From positions 71,761,452 through 71,825,451 of the forward strand of contig OZ018329.1 in NCBI GenBank assembly GCA_963969495.1: a stretch of DNA of 64,000 nt, given 5' to 3'. Positions 33,726 to 44,300 of this stretch are shown one piece after another. Under the pieces are notes generated by a model, which was not told the DNA's origin, searched no databases, and saw nothing but the letters and a program-made list of their open reading frames with translations. This stretch comes from Ceratothoa steindachneri. Taxonomy: Eukaryota; Arthropoda; Malacostraca; Isopoda; Cymothoidae. The translations under genes and the position numbers were made by a program. Positions within the stretch are counted from its first letter, which is position 1. Every line of letters starts with the position of its first letter.

Positions 33726-34640
33726 TTATCTTTCCTTCTTTTCTGGTTGCTGAGCTGTTTGAACATATCCTTGAATGACAGCATTTGGTTTCAGAACTTC
33801 AACATCCACATCGTATTCAACTTCTCCATCTTGTTCCTTCTCCCCAAAATTCTCATTAGTGAGTTCATCTCCGCTTTGTTCTAGGTAATCCAGAGTTACA
33901 ACCAATGTCTTATGGTGCATGTACTTGATATATGTTTTGATATGAAGAGTTTGCATTTTATAGAATCCATAGAGCTTATCTATTATAAAGAATACTGCAG
34001 GGCAGATGAACCACTTCCAGAAATATCGTCCGTGAAGAATCAACAACTCCTAGATGACTATCTACAGAAGATGAGTCCAGTAGAATAACTCAAAATCTCC
34101 TAATTTCCTGATGAATGGCACAGAGCAGATGACCATAATGATGAGGACAACTATCAAGATGACTCGGGTCGGGTTCACGCATCCAGGAATTAAACCAAAC
34201 CATCCTGGTTCATCTGTGAGTAGCCATTAAGCAGTGCTCAACTTTCTTGGATTTAGTTCTTCAAAATAGACAATAACCATTGTGTAGTTTATACAGTGTG
34301 TGACTGTATGCACAACTGAGTGGAAGAGAATAAAACCCCCCCCACATTTTATGGAAGTAGAGACTGGTCCAGGGGTAGATAGGATGAAGCACCATGAGAT
34401 TTCGGAAAGATCAAGCAGTACCTTAAGACTGGGACCAGAATGCAGGTGCATTGACCTGATGGATAGATTTTCGAAGAGACTTTGGTGATTTTCCAGTTGA
34501 GCTTTGAGTGCCTCAAAGGTGATTTCTCTGCATTGATCTGTATCGACATCTTTGATGAGGGTGGGGGTGAAGTCCTCGAATTGCTCCTGGTTGAAGAGCA
34601 TCCAATTCTCTTCCATGTAATCTTTCATTACTTGCAGCAA
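33726..34640 (-). pseudogene. NOX5-like NADPH oxidase pseudogene, intronless
   Basis: NOX5 enzymes are calcium-regulated NADPH oxidases: EF hands, a heme-binding ferric-reductase membrane domain, then FAD/NADPH domains. Reading down the minus strand, an EF-hand-like end appears first (LIKDVDTDQCREITFEALKA and NHQSLFENLSI, 34560-34450). Then come KSHGASSYLPLDQS in one frame (about 34400-34360) and GGFILFHSVVHTVTHCINYT in another (34340-34280), with conserved heme-region histidines. A gap follows, then NPTRVILIVVLIIMVICSVP, GDFELFYWTHLL, LLILHG and FWKWF (34170-34010). Two stops interrupt the last segment (near 34060). Exon-sized parts lie next to each other without introns, suggesting a retrocopy. 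After DKLY the frame (to 33726) no longer resembles NOX, so the tail is unidentified. Confidence 0.7.
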
Positions 34641-35170
34641 TTCAGTTCTCTGAATTAAACCATCACTTTTGCGATTGTAGACACTTGAGAGGAACTCTAT
34701 CTTAACATTGGGCGATTGTCTGGTGAACTGAGACCTGGCACCAAGAAACCTTGACAGACTCCTGTTGCAGTTAATCTCTGAGTCTGGAAAGTGATGGGTG
34801 AATCAGTTGTGGACAGGGTGAGTCGGTGAAGGGAGAGCCACTGCGATGATGAGTAGACCAGCACAGAGGAGGAAACTTGAAACCACGATGGAATGAGAAA
34901 TTGGTGAAAAATTTTTTCGTTAGTATATGCAATGCAGAATGAAAGTCCAGTGAATAGCCAGAATCTCTGTGGATAGAAGAAGAAGTTTGGAAGGGGGTAA
35001 GTGGGTATGTAATAAAGAGAAGTAGAGATAGGCGGGTCCACTAAGGAGTAGGGTAGCTGATCACTATTATAATCATACCCAGGTTCTAGGTTGATCACAG
35101 GATGGCATGCAGTCCACCGAGGCAACATGTCCAGCAAACTGAACTCTGTCCACAATTCCTCCTAATACTT
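34641..35170. other. intronic DNA ending in a dispersed repeat with A-tail
   Basis: From 34641 to about 34985 nothing is recognised. From 34985 to 35183 lies a repeat (listed separately) that recurs at 57830-58029 and ends in an A13 tract directly against a LINE 3' end. Confidence 0.5.
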
Positions 35171-35183
35171 TAAAAAAAAAAAA
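34985..35183 (+). repeat. dispersed repeat with A-tail, copy 1
   Basis: It shares 'aaagagaagtagagatagg', 'gagtagggtag' and 'ggatggcatgcagtccacc' with 57840-58020. Both copies end '(c/a)ttta' or 'cattaaaaaaa' in an A-tract of 11-13 bases and are immediately followed by the 3' end of a minus-strand LINE. The orientation, A-tail on the plus strand, suggests a short retroposon, but no tRNA-type promoter boxes were found. Confidence 0.6.
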
Positions 35184-35200
35184 ATTCAAGAGCTCATCTA

Positions 35201-35255
35201 GCGACTGCTTACTTGGGCATTAGTCGCCGTATTCAGCACTGCCTAATATTAGGCA
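35201..35255 (-). other. 3' UTR double hairpin, variant form
   Basis: Stem 1 pairs GCGACT (35201-35206) with AGTCGC (35222-35227). Stem 2 is a perfect 16-base palindrome, TGCCTAATATTAGGCA (35240-35255). Compared with the 7.9-kb copy the outer A-T pair of stem 2 is T-A, a compensatory change. Confidence 0.7.
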
Positions 35256-36385
35256 TCTTTAAACTAAGATGCAAAAAAACAAATAAATAAAACAAAATAA
35301 AACAAAGAAAAAGGGCAAAATGCAGGAAGCAGGCTCCGGTGTGGAGAAAGGTCCGCTTTCCCCTGGTGCAGGGAAGTGCGACCTACTAAAATAACAAAAC
35401 AAAAAAAACAACTAAAATAAAGGGGAGAAGGCCGGTCTCCCCCCTCCCCCCCCAAAAAATCTATAAGTCCACCAGTCAATGTACATGAACTCATCCTGAA
35501 TACAAGGGAAGGGTGGTAGCGACCCCGCCCATCCCGGTACAGGGCAGGTAACGTGCGCGAAGATCACCCAGACTGGGACATTCGACAACAATGTGCTGAA
35601 CAGTGTGGGGGACGACGCAGTCATCACAATAGGGCGTAGGCGAGCGCTCCATCAAATGGCGATGCGTTACACGAGTGTGCCCGATTCGGAGATGACAGAA
35701 AGAGGCCTGAAGCCGTCGCGGCATTGGGGAATAGGTCCATGGAAACAGTCGCAGCACAATGGAACGCAACCCTAAGTGTCCCAGGACTGTCTTCCATCTT
35801 CTTTGCCAAGCAGTCCAAAGAGCTGCCCGTATTCCTGCCATGTAGTCTGTGTATGGAAGAGAGAAACGCTGGTCCGGTGGCCCGGTCATCACGGACTCTT
35901 TGGCGTCCTCGTCGGCGCGCACATTCCACGCAATTCCTACATGTCCAGGAACCCAGCAGAAGATAATCTCGACATCCACCCGTCTCACTAAAACCGTGGC
36001 ATCACAGATATCGCGAACCAGAGGGTGCGGAGATTCCAATGCCCCGAGAGCACTCAGGGCGCTCTGTGAGTCGCTATAAATCACGATCCGGTCTCCGAAC
36101 CGGGCACGTCGTGTAATCTCCCGTACCGAGTAGTGTCTTGCCACCAACTAAGCCGTGAAGACAGACGCAGCGCCCGGCGTAGAAACCGACCCCCTCTTCG
36201 GAATTGGAGCCATCCGTATACACTGGCACGGTTTCAGCGTGACACGAGATGTGCTCCAAAAAGGCCAAACGCAATACTGCCGGCGCTGTACAAGCTTTGG
36301 AAGCAAAGGCATTGCGACAAATAGCCAACAGTGGTACCCTCCAGGGTGGCGTTCTCGGCAGAACCAGGGGCGCCAGCGGCCCGAG

Positions 36386-36508
36386 AGCTATATCTAGCTC
36401 TCGAAGGAGTTTCCTTGCCCTAAACCCAGCTATATTTAGCTCTCGGAGTTTCCTAGCCCTAAACCCAGCTATATCTAGCTCTCGAAGGAGTTTCCTAGCC
36501 CTAAACCC
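36386..36508 (-). repeat. in-frame tandem triplication in ORF2 linker
   Basis: Units of 42, 39 and 42 bp (36386-36427, 36428-36466, 36467-36508) each carry 'agctatat(c/t)tagctctcg'. All lengths are multiples of three. The minus-strand frame reads GFRARKLLRELDIA, GFRARKLRELNIA and GFRARKLLRELDIA in succession. Other copies have this segment once. Confidence 0.9.
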
Positions 36509-37708
36509 AAAGGGTTTAGTTGGGTTTAGGCTACGACTTGCGTCTCTCGGCGACATAGGCACCGTCGAGATCAGCTGCGAATGCTTAGGGAGCCATTGGT
36601 GACAAAGGGAGACGCTGCGCTCGTGTGTACAGGCGAGTAATGCACTGTGCACGCCGCATAGATAGTGGCATCTCTCCAGCATCGACAAGCAGGTTCTCAA
36701 TAGGAAAAGTGCGGAAGGCACCGGTCGCCAAGGGAAGGCCGGTGTGGTGGATCAAGTCCACCTAACGCAATAGACGTTGCCTCAAGGACCATGCCTATCT
36801 TAGGGGTGGGGTCTCCACTTGGCCATCCCCCCCAGGACATCACAGGTCCCATTGGCAGCGGTGTCACAATTCGAGTCTGGGGAGGCACAGGCCTTGACCT
36901 CCGCTAGGTTTTGAGGGAAGCAACCGATGGGGCCTGGCTTCCCTCTTTCCCCTAAGGGAGGTTTGCCCTACCGAGCCGCTTCAATGCCGAACAGTCGGCT
37001 ATGGGCTGCCTGCTGCCTTTCTTGGCAGTCCCCTTAAAAAGTAAAGAGGGGACTGCCGCTGGAAAGAGCGAGGTGCCCGAAAGCACTTCCAGATAAGGAG
37101 GTGAGGGGAGTCCCCTACACTTGTGGGCGAAGGGGTAAGCCTCCTCTCTGGCTACAGAGAGATTTGGAGGGTCCCCTTCAAGAGAAAGGGTAGGGGGGCT
37201 CCACATTTTCCGTCAAGCTGCTTGAGGGCGGCTCCAATGATGGACAAGGTTAAATTGAGGGGAGATTTAGTTCTGTCATCATTGGGCATGGTGACCCTAA
37301 TCTTTTTTACAGGATGCAGACACTCATCACCACTCGCAGTAGCCCACTCTGCAAGGGGTGCCTATGGGGCTGGCAGAGCCAGGTACCACCATTTAAGGCC
37401 ACCCCTCCCGCCTGGTGACCTGGGAGTTCCACATTGGGCACAGTGTAAAATTGATAAAGTGTGAAGTGAGAAGGAAAGGGGATGTGAGGAAGGTATGGGT
37501 GGGGATTAAGCAGGTTGTAAAAAACTCACCATCCCAAACCGGAGCTCAGGGGTTAGGGAACATTGTCCCCTCCCCCCTCAGACCCGATCCGGGATAGTTG
37601 GCTGAGAAGGTCAGCATCTACCCTGTGAAAATAGAGACCAACCAGAGAAAGTTGTGGGAGAGGTTGTAGGAGAAGTGAGGAAGTAGGTGAGAAATACAGG
37701 CTGTCTGA

Positions 37709-38187
37709 AAATCAGGACCAAGACGGCACATCAATATCTTAGGCACTGATTGTAGTGCCACCAATGCCTATGACCTCCTTATGGGCATTGGGGCTGGGAA
37801 GATGGGCAATCCTTCAGATATCAGCTGCAGCATGGTTGCATATCTCTAACCCACAAGGCGGTCATGTCTAGCAGGGACAACCTTGCTGCAGCTGACATCT
37901 GGACTTTAAATTCAAGGGTTAAAAATGTTTATCCATAATCTAACATCTGGAGAGAGACAATGTAGTTCAGATACAGGAGAAAATGAAGAAGGTGCAAGTA
38001 AGAAGGGCATTTTTACTTGGTAAGGAAAACTGAGATAATAACGGTCATAAAATATTAGAAGCCAATGAATCCATATCTACTTGAGACTCTTTAACCCTTA
38101 AAGCACCGCGCAGACTAAAGGTACCAAGTGTACAACCGCGCTGGGATCAATAGGTCCTCTTAAGGTTTTAGGACTATAGACTTTTAC
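37709..38187. other. intronic DNA, nothing recognised
   Basis: This is a unique-looking spacer between two LINE copies. I see no open frame or repeat in it. Confidence 0.5.
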
Positions 38188-38470
38188 ATTTTTTTTATTT
38201 AGGAACCGATCTGGCGACTGCCTACTTGGGGGATAAGTTGCTGTACACACCAGAGCCCACTACTAGGATATACTAAAAAGTAAATATATAAATAAAAAAT
38301 GATAATAAAACAAATTAAAAAATGACAAAAAAAGAAAAAGGAAAAAGGCAACAAGGAAGCGGGTTCGGGAGTCGGGGGTAGGCCCTCTTTCACCCGGCAC
38401 AGGAAAATGCAACCTAAAGCAACAATCAAATAAAGTGGAAGAGGCCAGTCTCCTCCAAAAAGTCATAAAG

Positions 38471-41400
38471 TCAACAAGTCAGTGTGCAGGAATCCATCCC
38501 AAGTACAAGGAACAAGTGGTAGCGACCCTGCTCATCCTTGTAGGTAACATGCCTGGAGATCACCCAGACTGGGAGATTTAAAAAGAATGTGCTGAACAGT
38601 CTGGGGGACAATGCAGTTGTTGCAGTAAGGTGCTCCATCCAACAAGAGTGCCCAATTTGGAGATGACAGAAAGCAACCTGAAGACATTGCAGTATTGGGG
38701 GGAGTAGGTCCATAGGAATATTCGCGGTGCAATGGCATCTTCTTTGCCAAGCAGCCAGGAGAACTGAGCATATTCCTGCCATGTAATCGGTGTGAGGAAG
38801 AGCAAAACACCGATCTAGTCACCCAGTCTTGCAGACTCTTTGGTGCCCGCATTCCTACATGTCCAGGAACCCAGCAAAAAATAATCTAGACATTCGCCCG
38901 ACTCAGCATAGATATTGCAAACCAGGCGATGCAGAGATTCCAATGCCCCAAGAGCACTCATGGCGCTTTGTGAGTTGTTATAAATCACAATCCGGTCTCC
39001 AAACCGGGCATGTCGCGTTATCTGCCGTACTGAGTGGTGTATTGCAACCTGCTCAGACGTGAAGTCAGACAGCTCCTGGCAGAGCCCCGCTGACTTCAAA
39101 CAGAGGGGATACAGTGTGTAAACACCCCCCCCCCCATCTTGGAACCTGGAGCCATCCATATACACTCTCACAGTTCCAGCGTGACACAAAGGGTGCTCCA
39201 GAAGGCCTGACGGAATACTCCCGGCGCTGTAAAAGCTTTGGGAGCAGAGGTGGGGAGACAAATAGTCAAAGGGGTACCCTCCAAGGTGGCGTCCTGGGCA
39301 GAACCAGGGGCGCCACCGGCCCGAGAGCTATACCTAGCTCTAGAAGGAGTTCCTACCCCTAAACCCAAAGGCTTAAGGTATAACTCGCGTTTCTCGGCGG
39401 CATAGGCACCATCGATATCAGCTGCGGATGCTTTGAGAGCCGTTGGCGATAAAGGGAGACGCTTCGCTCGTGCGTACAGGCGAGTAATGCACTGTGCACG
39501 GCGCATAGATAATGGCATCTCCCCAGCAACGACTAGTAGGCTCTCAATGGGGTAAGTGCGGAAGGCACCGGTGGCCAAACAAAGGCCTGTGTGGTGGATC
39601 GAGTCCACCTTCCGCAATAGACGTTAAGCTGCCGATGCATAAAACTCACATCCGTAGTCGAGCTTCAAACGGACAAAGGATCGATAAAACAGTAAGGCAG
39701 TAGCCCTATCAGCACCCCAATCGCTGAACTTCCCAAAACGAAGAATATCCATGGCGCGGATACAAGAGACCCTAAGGCTGTGAATATGAGCATCCGAGGT
39801 TAGGCGTCGGTCAAATACAAGACCAAGGAAACAGTGGAATTCAGCCATTTCTAGGCGTACCCATTAAAAAAACAAGTTTGCATTGGGGGGGAGCCATGGA
39901 TGGCCGCAGAAGTGCACCACCTTAGTCTTGGCCAAAGAAAACCTTAACCTCTGCGCTTCGGCATAGCGAGAGACGCGGTTCAATGCCTGTTGGAGTCAAC
40001 ATTCCAGAGTTGGCATCTGGGCCGCGCCAAAAGAGATGGAAAGGTCATCCACGTAGAGTGTAGCAAGAACATCTTCTGGCAGCACCGAGGTAATGCCATT
40101 GATGCTCAAGGCAGAGTGTAACACTGAGGACACTTCCCTGCAGGACCCTCTCTTCCTGCCCCATTAAGCCTGAGAGGGCCCCCCCCCCAACCGTACCAAG
40201 AATCGGTGATCTCGCAAAAATTCAGATATAAAGACTGGGAGGCGTTCCCTCGCTACCATCGTGTGGAAGATCTCCATGATACCGTATCGCCATGCGGTAT
40301 CATAAGCCTTCTCCAGATCAAAAAACAGCGTAGCAAAGTGCTGTCTACGAAGGAATGCCTGGTAGACAGCATTTTCCAGTCAAAGCAGAGCATCCGATGT
40401 GGAATGGAACTTGCGAAAGCCGCACTGCACAGAACACAAATGGCCTCCGCTGTCCATAAAAAAGGCTAATCTAACATTTACTAATTTCTTCATCAACTTG
40501 CACACGCAGTAGGTTAAGAGAAATTGGCAGAAACCGGCCGGGGTAGAACGATGTCTCCCCAGTTTGCGAAAGGCGAGCACAGTAGCGATTCACAGGGCAT
40601 CCGGGAGGAGACCCTCCACCCAGATCCTATTGAACAAATTTAACAGAAGGGCAATGCCTTGCTCACCCAGGTATCGAAGCATGACGTACGGCGGGACATC
40701 ATCGGGATCAGGGGCGGTACCCACGAACAGACCGAGAGCTGAACGCAAGTCACTCAGACTAAACCTGTCGTTGAATGGTTCTCTACCTCTGGATATAAAG
40801 TCCAGCCGGCGGCCTTCCGCGACATCACGACATGCATTGAATGCTGGCGGAGCAGATATCCCGGCTAGAGAATGCGAAGAAAGCGGTCCCATTGCCCCGA
40901 ATCCTTTTGACTCGCTTCCACACCTGTCTTTCCGCTAAGTGAAGACACGTATGCCCGCCAAGAAGAGCAGCATGCGTGCTTCGAAATATACCGGAACCTA
41001 GCCCGACGAAATTCACAGACAGTGAAATAGTTCGGGCGGCGCTTATGGCACATGTAGGCATAACACCAAGGGAGTGTTATGCCGTGCAAAACGGCCAGAT
41101 GTTCTGGGAATAGTGGTCAGGCCCACGGCGATGAGGTTGCGGAGAAGAACTCAACGGCCTCATCTACAGACCAAAATTCCTTGACTGAGATAGAAAATTC
41201 AGTCCTTTCCTGAAATGCAGGCCACCGCACCTGCGCCAAGCAAACCGAGGTGGGCTCTCGGTCGGCAGTGGCCCAGAAAATGATATTTGAATGGGAAAGT
41301 GATCACTACCATGGAGGTCATTGACCACCTCCCAATTAAAATCAGGCTGTGCATCCGGAGAGCACAGAGATAGATCAAGGCAAGAAAATGAAGTAGTTCT

Positions 41401-41960
41401 CGGGCAGTAATGCATAAACTCATCCACATTTAGGACACCTATCTCAATCTCTTCGATAAGATCGGCAAGGACTTGTTCCCTGGGATTTACTTAGTAGTCT
41501 CCCCAGAGAGGATGTCTGGCAACAGTGCCACAACACGGTGGAAGTACCTCACGTTGAAGTCAGCTGATGGTGGAATGTACGCAGAAATGATGGTATACCT
41601 CCTCTCCAGGTGAAGCTGCACAGCCACTGCCTGAAAGGAGGTATCTAAAGTGAAAAGAAGAACGGAGACATGTCTGGTGTAAACCGTGCATCCCCGAGCC
41701 CAGCCCCCATCTCATGGTGGTGGGGTCACAAAACCCTTATACCCCGGGAAGGTGGTCAGGGGGCACGTGCCTAGCATGGTCTTCCGCAGAAAAATAGCTA
41801 ACAGCGAATGGGGAGACAAGCCTCCGCAGCTCCTCCCAGTTGGCCCAGAATCAGCGGCAATTCCATTGAAGGAATATGCCCTCCAGAACTAACTCAGAGG
41901 AGACGCGGGGGCCCTCTTCGAAGAGAAGACCCTCAAGGGAATGGCTGTATGCTTCCCGGA
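38471..41960 (-). pseudogene. LINE ORF2, degraded
   Basis: Fragments of all ORF2 domains survive in different frames. The endonuclease (41960-41160) has SLCITARELLHFLALIY-type sequence near the SDHFPI motif (GSDHFPIQISFSG at about 41330-41280). The RT has CQFLLTYCVCKLMKKLVNVR, FRKFHSTSDALL and the YVDD region at about 40050. The thumb/linker has IHHTGLCLATGAFRTYPIES. RNase H has VYMDGSRFQDGGGGVY, IYNNSQSAMSALGALESLHR and a truncated VPGH region. The RNase H Asp of the SDSQS box is Asn here (NNSQS), so catalysis would be lost even without the frameshifts. Confidence 0.75.
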
Positions 41961-42199
41961 GGCAGAACCCTGGGCGCTCTTTGCCGGACAATGCGCAGTC
42001 ACCTTCAAGGACTTATTGGAGGACATTGGGCATGCCATGCAAGTCTTTTCCTCCCTCCACCTCGAAACCTTAGGTGCGCGTTGCGGCTTCGGAGGCAGGG
42101 GGCTCTCTTTTCAGGGATCCACCATCTCAGAACCACCCAGCCCACCACTAGGGGGCTGTCTTCCTTTCAGGATGCAGTTTTAGGAACCACGGTAGATGG

Positions 42200-43905
42200 C
42201 CTGGCGACCAGCTTCAGGCATGTTGCTTCATGTGAGTCTGACACGGCCACGCTGGGGAAATGGAGGAGGAGGGAGTCCTCATTTTAGCCGGGGCTGGCTG
42301 TGGACCCTTGTGCTGCCAGCTTTACCAGGGAAGCGCCCGGGGTGGGTAGAACTCACAGAAGGGTTCTGAATGGGTGCGGAAACAACTATACTCGTAGGCC
42401 TGGAGAGGCCAGGAGCAATGGGTGTCTTTTTCAACATCGAGGCATAGGACGTTCCCAGGTAGCGCACTGTGTGCCAGGACCAAGTCCTTAGCCTTGTGAA
42501 ATGAGAGACAATCCTCTGCCTGAACAGCCACGATTTCCTTCTCATCGAGATATGCACCACATTGCTTCAAAGAAGCGGGTGTAGCTCTCTGCAATTGACA
42601 CACTTGGCCACACACAATTTAAGACTTATCGTGTGTGGCCTTGGAGCAACTTACACAGGTTTTGGGTAACCCCGACTTTGCACATCGACAGGAGTGATTA
42701 GTATGGCCGAAGCGATGGCAGTATTGGCATCTCCGTGGCAGTAGCATGAATGTCTTAACTCGGTAGCGATACCAACCAGCCTGCACCGACTCAGGGAGCT
42801 TGTCATAGTCAAACGTGGAGAGTGTAGGGGTGGGTCTTGAGGCCCCTCCCTGTTTTTTTCATCACACATTTGACCTTGACCAACCCATGGTTGGCCAGCT
42901 CTAAGGTGATGTCCTATATGGAGTAGTCCGCGAGTTCCCTCGCATAAACTACTCCTCTCACGAAGTTCATGGTAGAGTGCGGCATCACACTCACAGGCAT
43001 GCCATCTACTGTCCGAAGGCCACTAATCATGGCCACCTTGGAGGGATTCGATACATTCGCCAAAAGGATCCTGTCCGAGAAATAGGTCACCTTCGGCTCT
43101 TTACCAATAACACTAGATAGAGCTCTCCTCTGATGGATCATGTTGCCCCTTGCCAACATTCTGCTATCAATAGAGCAAATAACAAGCGTTTGAAGCCAGC
43201 GAAGTCGAAAACGCCAGGTAGTCTCTGACTGAGGAGTTCGGTTTAATCGAGGCTCTGCTCTGCACACTTGCACTTTTGGTCTTTGTCAGGGACTCTGGGC
43301 CCGAAGAAACAACTGGGACAGACATGCAAATCTTGCCTTGGTTGCTTACCGAAGTGGCAACACACCCATCCGTCCCTGCAGGCTCCGTGGATCGAGAGAA
43401 GGCCAGATGGACCAGCTTCAGCAAGATCCTTCTCCGAGATAGAGAAGGTCTTAGCTTTCACAGGGAAACCAGGAGGATGAGGAGATTCCTCCTTTCCTTG
43501 TAAATCCTTGGAGACCCGAGCTGTCTGAGCAGGGCCTTGTACAGGGGCAGACTCGGGCATCCGCATGCAAAGGATAGGAGTAAGATTCCTCTCTGGTTAA
43601 AGAGTTTTTGAAGGTCACCTGCGAGAGCACAAGGGGGAGGGAGACCTCAATCTTTTCAGAGGAGCTGCCTGAAGGTAACGGGAAAAGTGGGAGAGTTTGA
43701 TTTTTTAAAATTCTCACCATTGGGCATGGGGACCATAATAGTTATACAGGGGACCATATTAGTTATACAGGAAGCAAACGCTAATCCCCCCAGGCAGTAG
43801 CCCACTCTGTGAGGGGTGAGTACGGGGCTGGCAGAACCAGCTGCTACCATTTGAGGCCACTCCTCCCACCTAGTGGTCTGGCAGCGACACCTTGTGCACG
43901 GCATA
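42200..43905 (-). pseudogene. LINE ORF1, degraded
   Basis: The minus-strand order is preserved. The N-terminal region (43904-43656) has most of its Cys motif destroyed. The Ser-rich region (43720-43451) and the core (43273-42914, with GNMIHQRRALSSVIGKEP and HSTMNFVRGVVYARELADYS) follow, then a knuckle region around 42750-42560 in several frames (PASLKQCGAYLDEKE) and the Pro-rich tail near 42480-42280. Numerous frameshifts are present. It is older than the nested copy beside it. Confidence 0.7.
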
Positions 43906-44069
43906 AAATGGATAGAGATTGTAACAAGAAAGAAAGGGTAAGTGAGGAAGGTGTCAATGGGGATGAAGCAGGTTGTTAAAAACCCAGCACCCCAGACCAG
44001 AGCTCAGAGGTGATGGAATGTTGTCCCCTCCCTCTCAGACCCAATCCGGGATAGTTGGGGGAGAGGAGA

Positions 44070-44081
44070 GGTTGTAAGGAA
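44070..44081. repeat. target-site duplication, left copy
   Basis: GGTTGTAAGGAA, identical to 49144-49155, flanks the inner LINE copy. Confidence 0.9.
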
Positions 44082-44300
44082 TTTTTTTTTTCTCAAGGGG
44101 CTATCCGGCGACTGCCCACTTGGGCATAAGTCGCCGAAAAACACGACAGCCGAGTTCGATGCTACTTTAAAATAAAAAATTTAACAGAAACAACAATAAA
44201 AAGGGGATAACAATCAGGGAGCAAGCTCGGGCGTCGGGGGGAGGTCCCCCTCACCCCGGCGCAGGAGCCTGCAACCTACAAAAAAAACGAAACAAACAAG

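Larger units (their letters stand above)
35184..37708 (-). mobile_element. LINE (I-like) copy with 3-kb internal deletion
   Basis: The 3' UTR hairpins (35201-35255) are followed by the ORF2 C-terminus, RNase H (an open frame of 218 codons, 36147-35491, with IYSDSQSALSALGALESPHP and NVRADEDAKES) and the RT-RNase H linker to about 36775. There the sequence jumps directly to the ORF1 N-terminal region ('gcctcaaggaccatgcctat') and the 5' UTR, ending in 'acaggctgtctgaaaa' at about 37708. The RT, endonuclease and most of ORF1 are lost. The RNase H keeps the fourth catalytic Asp. The linker contains the in-frame triplication listed separately. Confidence 0.8.
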
